From positions 1-64,000 of the forward strand of contig JASHNW010000064.1 of NCBI GenBank assembly GCA_030041435.1: a stretch of DNA of 64,000 bases, in the 5' to 3' direction. Source of the DNA: Acidobacteriaceae bacterium. GTDB lineage: Bacteria > Acidobacteriota > Terriglobia > Terriglobales > Acidobacteriaceae. Each line of letters opens with the position of its first letter. Position 1 is the stretch's first letter. The notes beneath the pieces were generated by a model, which was given only the letters and a program-made list of their open reading frames with translations, was not told the origin of the DNA and made no database searches. Shown here in pieces: positions 1-8,044 of this stretch. The translations under genes were made by a program, and so were the position numbers.

Positions 1-1565
1 TCGGGCTTGTAGATCACACCCCAGATGTCCGTTTTGCCGTCGCGTCCCTTCGCCTTGAAGACTTCCGGCGGGTGCCAGCCGGCGGCGATCAGCTTGCTGA
101 TGTCACCCTTCTCCACGGTCATCAGTTCCTGATTGTCCTCGGCCCGATACAGCGTCAGCGTCGGCGCCAGATCGATCCGCGAATCCAGGTCCACGTAGTA
201 CTTCCCGTCTGAAGAAAACTCCACATTGTGATCCGTCGGCGCCGGGGTCAGCGGCGTGAGGCCCGTGCCGTCGAAGTTGATGCGATACGCATGGACAAAG
301 TACGGATCCTCCCCGGGATTCATCCCGCTGGCCTCAAACCATATCTGCCGCTTCTGCTCGTCCACATGGTCAACAGCGCGGACCACCCACTGCCCTTTCG
401 TGATCTGGTTCTCCAGTTCTCCGGTTTTTCCGTTGAACAGGTACAGGTGCTCCCATCCGTCGCGCTCCGAGGCCCAAATGATCTCCTTGCCGTCGGCGAC
501 GTCGTAGCGGAACTTCTTGCCTGTGTCGAACTGATTCATCTCGAGCGGGCCATAGTCGATAAATGTGTCGCTCTGCTCGGTGATCAGAGCGCGAGCCCGT
601 CCGGTCGCTGCATCCACGTCGATCACGCGATAGATCTGATGTCCACGCTGGTTATATTCGAAGGTGAATCCTCTGCTGTCCTTCCACCACTCGGCGCCGC
701 TCAGGTCGAATGGGTTGGGAAACAGCGCATTGTCGATGGGGATTTCCTTTTTCGTCGCGACCTCGAACAGCACTGGCTGCTCCAGGGTCAGCACATCTCC
801 CGCCTTGGGATACACCATCTCGGAGTACTTCGGCTGAATCTGGTCCGGCGGCGCCGCCTGCACGTAGCGGATGACGCGCCGATACCCGGGGAGAATCCGG
901 TATGCCACAAGATGTTTCGAATCGGGCGACCAGACTACCGTTTGCAGGGCGTAGTAATTGCCCTCCGACCCATCCTCGCTGAGTTCGAACCGCTGCTTGC
1001 CATCGGAAGAGCGCAGCCAGACGTTAAAGTCTTCGATAAACGTCAGCCATTTTCCGTCAGGCGAGGCCTTCGTATCCTCCGTGCTGTTCACGGCCGGCGG
1101 CGTGTCGTCGTAGCCGCCCTCTTCGTCGACCACGCCGTGTTTCGTGCATGTGTACGACGCCAGTGAGCAGCTCCATCGGACGCCGTCCGCGACAAACTCC
1201 AGGGCCGAATGCTTGTCGGCAAATCGGAACCGCGTAAACGGCAGATCGAAAGCAGTGTAGGTGTGCCCGCTGGCCGCCGAGAGGGCCGCGGCCAGCTTCG
1301 CATGGTCGAACGCAGGCTGTTTGCTCAGCGTTTCGGCATCGACTGCCATGAATTCGTAGCCACCCTCCACCGTCTTCCGGTACACGAAGGTGTGCGTCCC
1401 CTCTTCCCATACCGGGGTATCGGCTACGTCCACCGTAAGGCCCCTGTATTTGTGCTGAAGGCCAAGTGCGCGCTGAAAATCTGCCGCGGTTACCTGTGCG
1501 TGTCCGATGATGGTAGAGGCTGCCAGCAGGATGGCCGGCAGCAGCCGAATGGCGCCACGACGCAT
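1..1565 (-). CDS. Secreted S9 family (DPP-IV-like) peptidase, partial
   Basis: The frame stays open from the ATG at 1565 to the left edge, so about 521 N-terminal residues are present and the catalytic part is cut off. A hydrophobic signal peptide (MRRGAIRLLPAILLAAS) ending near HAQ precedes an eight-bladed DPP-IV N-terminal propeller, including the family motif ASERDGWEHLYLF. The last residues (GRDGKTDIWGVIYKP) mark entry into the alpha/beta-hydrolase domain, whose Ser-Asp-His triad lies outside the window. GGAGGA sits 8 nt before the ATG. Family members cleave X-Pro dipeptides from peptide N-termini in the periplasm or at the cell surface. The gene is divergent from the hydroxyproline operon, which fits supply of Pro/Hyp-containing peptides, but that link is inferred. 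Confidence 0.88.
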   Translation of the reverse strand, partial: MRRGAIRLLPAILLAASTIIGHAQVTAADFQRALGLQHKYRGLTVDVADTPVWEEGTHTFVYRKTVEGGYEFMAVDAETLSKQPAFDHAKLAAALSAASGHTYTAFDLPFTRFRFADKHSALEFVADGVRWSCSLASYTCTKHGVVDEEGGYDDTPPAVNSTEDTKASPDGKWLTFIEDFNVWLRSSDGKQRFELSEDGSEGNYYALQTVVWSPDSKHLVAYRILPGYRRVIRYVQAAPPDQIQPKYSEMVYPKAGDVLTLEQPVLFEVATKKEIPIDNALFPNPFDLSGAEWWKDSRGFTFEYNQRGHQIYRVIDVDAATGRARALITEQSDTFIDYGPLEMNQFDTGKKFRYDVADGKEIIWASERDGWEHLYLFNGKTGELENQITKGQWVVRAVDHVDEQKRQIWFEASGMNPGEDPYFVHAYRINFDGTGLTPLTPAPTDHNVEFSSDGKYYVDLDSRIDLAPTLTLYRAEDNQELMTVEKGDISKLIAAGWHPPEVFKAKGRDGKTDIWGVIYKP

Positions 1566-1720
1566 AGATTCTTCCTCCGTGTTCGATCGTTTCGCGAGTG
1601 TGGTCCTAGAATTTAGGCAGTACCCCCGGGGATGAACGCGCTCAGCCGCACCATTCGGCTTAACCAGGCATCGCCCAGGACGGATGCTTTTACAATCTTG
1701 TTCGCCATTTAGTATTCATT

Positions 1721-1732
1721 ATTGTAGACAAT
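1721..1732. promoter_or_regulatory. GntR/FadR-type operator overlapping the hydroxyproline operon start
   Basis: ATTGTAGACAAT is a perfect 5+5 inverted repeat around a 2-bp centre and ends one base before the ATG at 1734. The form matches the TTGT-N2-ACAA sites bound by GntR regulators of the FadR subfamily; rhizobial HypR, a hydroxyproline repressor, is in that family. No Shine-Dalgarno sequence lies upstream of this ATG, so a bound regulator would cover the initiation region. No GntR gene is present in the window. Confidence 0.55.
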
Positions 1733-1733
1733 C

Positions 1734-2693
1734 ATGGTAAAAAAGTTTGTGACCTTTTCTGCCGTTCAGGTCGTTGATTCCCATACCGCCGGTGAGCCGA
1801 CGCGCGTCATCGTAGCCGGAGGACCCCCGCTGGGGAACCACTCGCTCGCCGACCAGCTGCGAAGGCTCTCGACCGAGCACGACGACTTTCGCTCCGCGGT
1901 GGTGAACGAGCCGCGAGGCTCCGACGTCCTCGTCGGTGCGCTGCTTTGTAAGCCGCAGAACCGCAGCTGCGCCGCCGGCGTCATCTTCTTCAATAATGTC
2001 GGTTATCTCGGCATGTGCGGTCACGGCACCATGGGCGTCATGACCACCCTCGCCCATCTGGGCCGCATCGGCTGCGGTCAGCATGCCATTGAAACTCCGG
2101 TTGGTAAGGTCCTCGCGACGCTCCATCCCGATGGCAGAGTGACGGTCGAGAATGTGGCCAGCTATCGCCACGCTGCGGCCGTATCGGTCCCCGTGCCGAA
2201 CTATGGAACCGTGACCGGCGACATTGCCTGGGGAGGAAACTGGTTTTTCCTGGTGGAATCCCATCCCCTGCGCTTGACCGTTGAGAATACCGAGGCGCTC
2301 ACCGAATTTACGTGGGCCATTCGTAAAGCTCTCCGTGCCAACGGCATCTGCGGCGCGGGCGGAGAGGAGATCGATCACATCGAGCTGTTTGCGCCTTCCC
2401 CGGCCGCAGGCGTCGACAGCCGCAACTTCGTTCTCTGCCCCGGCAAAGCTTACGACCGTTCTCCGTGCGGTACCGGTACCAGCGCTAAGCTCGCCTGCCT
2501 CGCCGCAGACGGCAAGCTCGCTCCCGGCCAGACGTGGCGCCAGGAGGGAATCCTCGGCACGGTTTTTGAAGGTTCTTACCGGCTGGAGGAGGGCAGGATC
2601 ATTCCCAGCATCACAGGCGAGGCCTTCGTGATTGCCGAAAGCCGCCTGATTCTGCAGCCCAACGATCCATTCCGGTCGGGCATTCGAGCATGA
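1734..2693 (+). CDS. lhpA: 4-hydroxyproline 2-epimerase (proline racemase family)
   Basis: This is the first step of hydroxyproline breakdown: trans-4-hydroxy-L-proline is epimerised to cis-4-hydroxy-D-proline. The 319 residues have normal family length and both catalytic cysteines, C95 in MCGHGTMG and C245 in [10 protein letters not shown]. This rules out the trans-3-hydroxyproline dehydratase branch, which lacks one cysteine. The CGHG form is usual for hydroxyproline epimerases, while proline racemases tend to have CGHN. Its TGA overlaps the next ATG (ATGA), and the following genes encode the rest of the pathway, which settles the substrate better than sequence alone. There is no Shine-Dalgarno before the ATG; the mRNA may be leaderless or controlled by the operator that abuts the start. 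Confidence 0.92.
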   Translation: MVKKFVTFSAVQVVDSHTAGEPTRVIVAGGPPLGNHSLADQLRRLSTEHDDFRSAVVNEPRGSDVLVGALLCKPQNRSCAAGVIFFNNVGYLGMCGHGTMGVMTTLAHLGRIGCGQHAIETPVGKVLATLHPDGRVTVENVASYRHAAAVSVPVPNYGTVTGDIAWGGNWFFLVESHPLRLTVENTEALTEFTWAIRKALRANGICGAGGEEIDHIELFAPSPAAGVDSRNFVLCPGKAYDRSPCGTGTSAKLACLAADGKLAPGQTWRQEGILGTVFEGSYRLEEGRIIPSITGEAFVIAESRLILQPNDPFRSGIRA

Positions 2694-3817
2694 GCGAGGT
2701 CTGGGATGTGGTGGTTGCAGGGGCCGGGATCGTCGGCGCGGCCTGCGCCGCTGAGTGCGCCGGCCTGGGGCTGCGCACCGCGGTTGTGGAAGCTGCGGAA
2801 ATTGGCGGCGGCGCCACTGCGGCAGGTATGGGGCACATCGTGGTCATGGACGATTCCCCCGCGCAGATGGCTCTCACCCATTACTCGCAGACCCTCTGGC
2901 ATGCACTGTCCCCTCACCTCGGCCCTGCCGTCGAATATGAGAGCTGCGGTACGCTCTGGGTGGCCGTCGACGATCAGGAGATGGACGAGGTTCGCCGCAA
3001 GCATCGGGTCTATGCTTCGGCTGGCATAACCACTGAGATTCTCGACAGCCACAGCCTCGCCGAAGCCGAGCCCCACCTGCGGCAGCCGCTCGCCGGTGCT
3101 CTCCTCGTTCCGTCGGATGGCGTTCTCTACCCTCCCTGCGCCGCCGCCTGTCTGATGGAGCAGGCGCAACACAATGGGGCGCGTCTCTATGCGCCGCGCC
3201 GCGTCGTGTTCGCGCGGGCCGGCACGGCTCGCCTCGACGACGGGACCGAACTCCACGCCGCGCATATCGTGCTGGCGGGCGGGGCGGATACCGTGCAGCT
3301 CCTTCCCGAGCTGCCCATCCGCGGGCGCAAGGGCCACCTCGTCATCACCGACCGGTACCCCGGCATGGTGCGGCATCAACTCGTCGAACTGGGTTATTTG
3401 AAGAGCGCGCATTCCGTCACCACCGACTCCGTCGCCTTTAACGTGCAGCCACGCCGGACCGGGCAGATCCTCATCGGGTCCTCGCGGCAGTACGGCGCGG
3501 AAGACAGCGCCGTCGATCACGAGATCCTCGCTGCCATGATCGACCGGACCCGCTGGTATCTGCCCGACGCCGGCAGCCTCTCCGCCATTCGCGTGTGGAC
3601 CGGCTTTCGTGCAGCCACTCCCGACAAACTGCCGCTCATCGGTCCCTGGCCCGGCGACGAGACGCTCATCCTCGCGACCGGCCACGAAGGATTAGGCATC
3701 ACGACATCGCTCGCGACAGCGCGGCTGGTGGCCGATCACCTGCTGGGCCGGAAGCCGAAAATTTCTATCGAACCGTATCTGCCGGAGCGATTCTCGAGGA
3801 GCCTGGCCCATGCCTGA
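2690..3817 (+). CDS. lhpB: D-hydroxyproline dehydrogenase, FAD (DadA/HcnC-like) subunit
   Basis: This 375-residue DAO-type flavoprotein has an N-terminal dinucleotide-binding motif ([16 protein letters not shown]) and a C-terminal [16 protein letters not shown] segment typical of the glycine/D-amino-acid oxidase fold. In the LhpBEF/HcnABC-like complexes, this subunit oxidises cis-4-hydroxy-D-proline to 1-pyrroline-4-hydroxy-2-carboxylate and passes electrons through an accessory flavin/iron-sulfur subunit. It starts within the stop codon of the epimerase (ATGA) and overlaps the next gene by 8 bp, implying coupled translation. The complex is probably cytoplasmic or membrane-associated; no signal peptide is visible. 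Substrate is inferred from the operon. Confidence 0.85.
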   Translation: MSEVWDVVVAGAGIVGAACAAECAGLGLRTAVVEAAEIGGGATAAGMGHIVVMDDSPAQMALTHYSQTLWHALSPHLGPAVEYESCGTLWVAVDDQEMDEVRRKHRVYASAGITTEILDSHSLAEAEPHLRQPLAGALLVPSDGVLYPPCAAACLMEQAQHNGARLYAPRRVVFARAGTARLDDGTELHAAHIVLAGGADTVQLLPELPIRGRKGHLVITDRYPGMVRHQLVELGYLKSAHSVTTDSVAFNVQPRRTGQILIGSSRQYGAEDSAVDHEILAAMIDRTRWYLPDAGSLSAIRVWTGFRAATPDKLPLIGPWPGDETLILATGHEGLGITTSLATARLVADHLLGRKPKISIEPYLPERFSRSLAHA

Positions 3818-4094
3818 GCCTGCGCCAACGAGGATTGCATCGACCTCGGCATCCGCGCCGCCTGTCGCTCTCACCGTGAACGGCGTTCCGCTCACCGTAG
3901 CTCCGGGCACTACGGTCGCTGCTGCTGTTTGCATCGCCGGGGCGCACGCTCGCACTTCGGTGAGCGGAGAACCACGCGGTCCGCTCTGCGGCATGGGCAT
4001 CTGCTTCGAATGCCGCGTAACTGTCGACGGAACCCCGCACCGCCGCGGTTGTCAGGTTCTCTGCGCCCCGGGCATGGATGTGCGCACATCATGA
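3810..4094 (+). CDS. Small (2Fe-2S) subunit of D-hydroxyproline dehydrogenase (HcnA/SoxA-like)
   Basis: This 94-residue protein has the plant-type ferredoxin-like cluster motif of HcnA-type subunits, CGMGICFECRVTVDG, with a later cysteine in GCQVLCAPG. The fold is that of the 2Fe-2S domain fused or appended to sarcosine and opine oxidases. It overlaps the catalytic subunit by 8 bp and shares ATGA with the next gene, so the three subunits are likely made in a fixed ratio. Its role is electron transfer between flavins of the D-Hyp dehydrogenase. Confidence 0.85.
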   Translation: MPEPAPTRIASTSASAPPVALTVNGVPLTVAPGTTVAAAVCIAGAHARTSVSGEPRGPLCGMGICFECRVTVDGTPHRRGCQVLCAPGMDVRTS

Positions 4095-5404
4095 GCGCGC
4101 ACTTCGATCTGGTCGTTGTCGGCGCCGGCCCCGCCGGTATCGCTGCGGCGATCGCGGCCGCGCGCGCAGGCCGCAGCGTAGCTCTGGTCGACGACAATCC
4201 CGCGCCGGGTGGCCAGATCTGGCGTCACGGAGCGCACCTTCCGGCGGCGGCGCGCAAGTGGCTCGTCGAACTCCAGGCTTCCTCGGTCGTTCCCTTCTAT
4301 GGCTGGCGGGTGATCGACCATCCGGCGGCACGCCTCATCCGCGCCGAGAGCGGTGCGGACTGCACTGACCTTCAGTACGATCGCCTCATCCTGGCCACCG
4401 GCGCGCGTGAACGCTTTCTTCCCTTCCCGGGCTGGACCCTCCCCAATGTCCTCGGCGCGGGCGGACTGGATGCCATGGTGCGCGGGGGCCTGCCGATTGC
4501 CGGCAAACGTGTCGTGGTTGCGGGAACCGGCCCGCTGTTGTTTGCTGTCGCCGGTCACCTCGCCGCGCGTGGCGCGAAGATTCTTGCCATTTGCGAACAG
4601 GCGCAGCTCGGGCATCTGGCCTCCTTCGCCAGATGCCTGCTCTCCGATCCGGCAAAGCTGTTCCAGGGAGCTGGTTACATGCTGGCCGCCCGCGGCGCTC
4701 GATTGCATACCGGTTGCTGGCCGGTGGCAGCTGCCGGAACTACGCAGCTGGAATCCGTTACCCTCTGCCAGGGCAGTCGTAAGTGGACGGTGGCCTGCGA
4801 TTACCTGGCCTGTGGTTTTCATCTGGCGCCTAACACGGAGCTGGCCCAGCTCCTCGGTTGCCGTACTGCATACGGATTTGTCGTCACCGACGATCTGCAG
4901 CGAACCTCGGTCACGGACGTTTTCTGCGCCGGAGAGCCAACCGGCATCGGCGGCGTTGAACTGGCGCTGATCGAGGGCCAAATCGCCGGTCTGGCTGCAG
5001 CCGGCAAGCTGCGCGACGCCCAGAGCCTGGTGCCTCGGCGGCAACGCAAGCTTGGCTTCGTCGCAGCGCTGCGCGAGTCCTGTACGCTCAATCCCAGTCT
5101 TCGCAATCTGGCTGACGAAGACACCATCGTCTGCCGCTGCGAAGATGTGCGCCATGCGGCGCTGCGCGGCCGCGCGAGCTGGCGCGACGCGAAGCTGCAT
5201 ACGCGCTGTGGCATGGGCCCCTGTCAGGGACGCATCTGCGGCGTCGCGACGGAATTCCTGTTTGCCTGGCACGCCGACTCGGTGCGTCCCCCGGTGCTTC
5301 CAGCCATGGTTTCCAGCCTGGCTTCGCCTGGCCCAACCCGGAACCAGCCGGCGAGCCTCTCGGCTGAAACCGCAATTTCCGCACACTCGAAGGAGACTCC
5401 ATGA
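4091..5404 (+). CDS. D-hydroxyproline dehydrogenase, FAD/NAD-binding HcnB-like subunit with BFD-type Fe-S domain
   Basis: The 437-residue product starts at ATG 4091, overlapping the previous stop as ATGA. The same frame is open upstream to 3929, but that stretch only mirrors the 2Fe-2S gene. The N-terminus has a dinucleotide-binding motif (VVVGAGPAGIAAAIAAA) and GATGARERFLPFPGW-type pyridine nucleotide-disulfide oxidoreductase features. The C-terminus carries a BFD-like 2Fe-2S binding domain (CRCEDV followed by CGMGPCQGR). This layout matches HcnB/OoxA/LhpF-type subunits, which relay electrons from the DadA-like subunit toward the respiratory chain. The stop is again coupled to the following ATG. 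Confidence 0.86.
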   Translation: MSAHFDLVVVGAGPAGIAAAIAAARAGRSVALVDDNPAPGGQIWRHGAHLPAAARKWLVELQASSVVPFYGWRVIDHPAARLIRAESGADCTDLQYDRLILATGARERFLPFPGWTLPNVLGAGGLDAMVRGGLPIAGKRVVVAGTGPLLFAVAGHLAARGAKILAICEQAQLGHLASFARCLLSDPAKLFQGAGYMLAARGARLHTGCWPVAAAGTTQLESVTLCQGSRKWTVACDYLACGFHLAPNTELAQLLGCRTAYGFVVTDDLQRTSVTDVFCAGEPTGIGGVELALIEGQIAGLAAAGKLRDAQSLVPRRQRKLGFVAALRESCTLNPSLRNLADEDTIVCRCEDVRHAALRGRASWRDAKLHTRCGMGPCQGRICGVATEFLFAWHADSVRPPVLPAMVSSLASPGPTRNQPASLSAETAISAHSKETP

Positions 5405-6312
5405 AGTGGTATGGCGTAATGCCCGCAATGACGACCTGTTTCGACCGGAGCCTGCAGGTCGACCACGCCTTTATGACCCGCCATGTCCAGTGGCTGCTCG
5501 GCAACGGTTGTTCCGGAATCATCGCGCTCGGCTCGCTGGGCGAGGCCGCAACCCTGACCCTCGTTGAGAAGAAGGCGATTCTGCACAATGTCGTCGCGGC
5601 CGCGAAGACGGCTCCCGTGGTCGCCGCGATTTCTGCGCTCTCAACCGACGAGGCCGCGCACCTCGCCAAAACCGCCGAGCAGGCAGGCTGCTCCGGACTG
5701 ATGGTGCTGCCGCCCTATGTTTATCGCGGCGACTGGCGCGAGATGAAGGCCCACGTCGCGGAAGTGTTCCGCGCCACACCGCTCCCCTGCATGCTCTACA
5801 ACAATCCCGTATCGTACGGAACCGACTTTCTGCCGGAGCAGATCGCAGAGCTGGCCGGAGAGCACAGCAATCTCGCCGCCGTGAAAGAGTCAAGCACCGA
5901 TGTGCGTCGTGTAACAGCCATCCGCGCGCTCATCGGCGACCGGCTGCGGATCTTTGTCGGTGTCGACGACGCCATCGTCGAGGGCATCGCGGCCGGCGCC
6001 GTCGGCTGGGTGGCAGGGCTGGTGAATGCCTTCCCCGCGGAATCCGTCGCGCTCTTCGACGTCGCCATGAAAGGCAGCTCGGAAGAGGCATTCGCGCTCT
6101 ATCGCTGGTTCCTTCCCCTGCTGCGCATGGACACCGTTCCAAAATTCATCCAGCTCATCAAACAGGTGCAGCAGGAGACCGGCACAGGCAGCTCGCGTGT
6201 GCGCCCGCCGCGGCTCGAAGTAACAGGATCCGAACTGGAAGAGGTGCGCGCCGCGGTGGCGCAGGCACTGAAGCATCCGCCGGCGGTTCGGAGCACGGCG
6301 TTTCCCGCCTGA
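5401..6312 (+). CDS. lhpC: 1-pyrroline-4-hydroxy-2-carboxylate deaminase (DapA/NAL family)
   Basis: This 303-residue (beta/alpha)8 aldolase-superfamily protein has the Schiff-base lysine K162 (AAVKESSTDV) and the proton-relay tyrosine Y133 (MLYNNPVSYG). Family members include dihydrodipicolinate synthase, but position after the D-Hyp dehydrogenase and before a semialdehyde dehydrogenase points to the deaminase that turns 1-pyrroline-4-hydroxy-2-carboxylate into 2-oxoglutarate semialdehyde plus ammonia. The ATG overlaps the previous stop (ATGA), and GGAG lies 6-9 nt upstream. A real DapA is less likely because no lysine genes are near. Confidence 0.87.
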   Translation: MKWYGVMPAMTTCFDRSLQVDHAFMTRHVQWLLGNGCSGIIALGSLGEAATLTLVEKKAILHNVVAAAKTAPVVAAISALSTDEAAHLAKTAEQAGCSGLMVLPPYVYRGDWREMKAHVAEVFRATPLPCMLYNNPVSYGTDFLPEQIAELAGEHSNLAAVKESSTDVRRVTAIRALIGDRLRIFVGVDDAIVEGIAAGAVGWVAGLVNAFPAESVALFDVAMKGSSEEAFALYRWFLPLLRMDTVPKFIQLIKQVQQETGTGSSRVRPPRLEVTGSELEEVRAAVAQALKHPPAVRSTAFPA

Positions 6313-6328
6313 TGCTGAGGAGTGAAGG

Positions 6329-7918
6329 ATGAAACTTGCAGGAGTCTCACTGATCGCCGGGCAGCCGGCTGGTAAAACGGGCGCAGAATTTCGCGCCATC
6401 AATCCCGCCTCCAGCGAACTACTAAATCCGCCGTTCTTCTCCGCCACATCAGACGACGTGGATCGCGCGGCTCGTGCGGCCCACGACGCATTTCTGGCGT
6501 GGCGCAATCACAGTGGGCGGGAGCGCGCCCGGCTGCTGCGCTCCATCGCCGACGGCCTCGATGCGGCGACGGCAGAATTGGTCAGCCGCGCGCGTCTCGA
6601 AACCGCGCTGCCCGAAGCGCGCCTGCAGGGCGAGACCAAACGAACCAGCAATCAGTTTCGCCACTTCGCCGAGACTCTCGAAGAGGGTTCGTGGGTGGCT
6701 GCGCGCATCGATACAGCGCTGCCCGATCGCAAACCGCTGCCACGGCCCGATCTCCGCTCGATGCTGCAACCGCTCGGTCCGATCGCCGTATTCGGCGCCA
6801 GCAATTTCCCTCTGGCCTTTTCGGTAGCGGGCGGCGACACGGCTTCGGCTCTGGCGGCAGGCAATTCAGTTGTGGTCAAGGCTCACCCCGCGCATCCCGG
6901 CACCAGTGAACTGGCCGCCCGGGTCATTCTCGATAGCGTGCGCAGCTGCGGTGCGCCTGAAGGCCTCTTTTCGCTGCTTTTCGATGCGGGCTTTCACGCC
7001 GGCCAGTCCCTTGTGCAGCATCCACGCATCGCGGCTGTCGCCTTTACCGGATCGAGCAACGGAGGACGCGCCCTGATGGATCTGGCGGCGCAACGGCCTC
7101 ATCCTGTTCCCTGCTTCGCGGAAATGGGCAGCACCAATCCAGTCTTTGTCCTTTCCGGAGCACTGCGCAAACAGGGCAACGGCATCGCCGCCGGATTATT
7201 TGGATCCTTTACGCTCGGCGCCGGCCAGTTCTGCACCAAGCCGGGCATCGTATTCCTGCCGAACCAGGCAGAGACCGAGCCGCTGCTTGCGGAATTGCGC
7301 CGGCTGACCGCGGAAAGCCCTGCGTATACGTTGCTGACGCCCGGCATCGCGGCCACATACAGACGATCGATTGAAGACCGCCGTAGCCGGCGCGCAGTGG
7401 AAATGCGCACGTCGGCGCCGGCGGATGCCACATGCGCGGCCACGGCTGCGCTGCTGGAAACCGAGATCGAAACCTTTCTGAACTATCCGGAGCTGAGCGA
7501 GGAGATCTTTGGCCCCACCTCCCTGATCGTCCGCTATTCCGAACGCCCGGCGATGATGCGGGCCGCGGAGGAACTGGAAGGCCATCTGACGGCCACCATC
7601 CTCGGCTCCGATGAAGATCTCGCGGAACACCGGGACCTGATTGCCGTTCTGGAACGCAAGGTGGGCCGCGTACTCTTCAACGGCTTTCCCACCGGACTCG
7701 AGGTTTGCGATGCGGTGGTGCATGGCGGACCTTATCCAGCGTCGTCGGACAGCCGTTTCACGGCTGTCGGCAGCCGCGCCATCCTGCGCTTCGCCCGTCC
7801 GGTTTGCTGGCAGGGATTTCCCGAGCAGTCGCTCCCCGACGAGCTGCGCGACACCAATCCGCTGGGCATTTTGCGCATGGTGAACGGCAACATGAGCAGA
7901 GAGCCGGTTGCCGGCTAG
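6329..7918 (+). CDS. lhpG: 2-oxoglutarate semialdehyde (2,5-dioxovalerate) dehydrogenase
   Basis: This 529-residue aldehyde dehydrogenase has the oxyanion asparagine N159 (FGASNFPLAF), cofactor lysine K184 (VVVKAHPAHPG), general base E265 (CFAEMGSTNP) and nucleophile C302 (GAGQFCTKPG). The long form and CFAEMGSTNP context fit the NADP-preferring alpha-ketoglutaric semialdehyde dehydrogenases of hydroxyproline and sugar-acid pathways. It completes Hyp to 2-oxoglutarate, which enters the TCA cycle. It lies 16 bp after the deaminase with a GAGGAGTGAAGG ribosome site. The same enzyme could serve the L-arabinose/acid-sugar pathway hinted at by the nearby minus-strand operon. Confidence 0.9.
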   Translation: MKLAGVSLIAGQPAGKTGAEFRAINPASSELLNPPFFSATSDDVDRAARAAHDAFLAWRNHSGRERARLLRSIADGLDAATAELVSRARLETALPEARLQGETKRTSNQFRHFAETLEEGSWVAARIDTALPDRKPLPRPDLRSMLQPLGPIAVFGASNFPLAFSVAGGDTASALAAGNSVVVKAHPAHPGTSELAARVILDSVRSCGAPEGLFSLLFDAGFHAGQSLVQHPRIAAVAFTGSSNGGRALMDLAAQRPHPVPCFAEMGSTNPVFVLSGALRKQGNGIAAGLFGSFTLGAGQFCTKPGIVFLPNQAETEPLLAELRRLTAESPAYTLLTPGIAATYRRSIEDRRSRRAVEMRTSAPADATCAATAALLETEIETFLNYPELSEEIFGPTSLIVRYSERPAMMRAAEELEGHLTATILGSDEDLAEHRDLIAVLERKVGRVLFNGFPTGLEVCDAVVHGGPYPASSDSRFTAVGSRAILRFARPVCWQGFPEQSLPDELRDTNPLGILRMVNGNMSREPVAG

Positions 7919-7941
7919 GGGTTCCTCCGTTCCATCCCGGC

Positions 7942-7959
7942 ACGGCGAGCGGGCGCCGT
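7942..7959 (+). terminator. GC-rich hairpin after the hydroxyproline operon
   Basis: ACGGCG and CGCCGT pair perfectly around a 6-nt loop, 23 nt after the last stop codon. There is no T-tract (AAAAC follows), so it is at best a weak or Rho-assisted terminator or an mRNA 3'-end stabiliser. Confidence 0.35.
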
Positions 7960-8044
7960 AAAACAACATCGTTCAGCTGGGCTGCCTTGAGCGGCAGAAC
8001 AGGAAGTGCCGATCGCGAATTCTCTGACGAAAGGAAAAGGAAGA

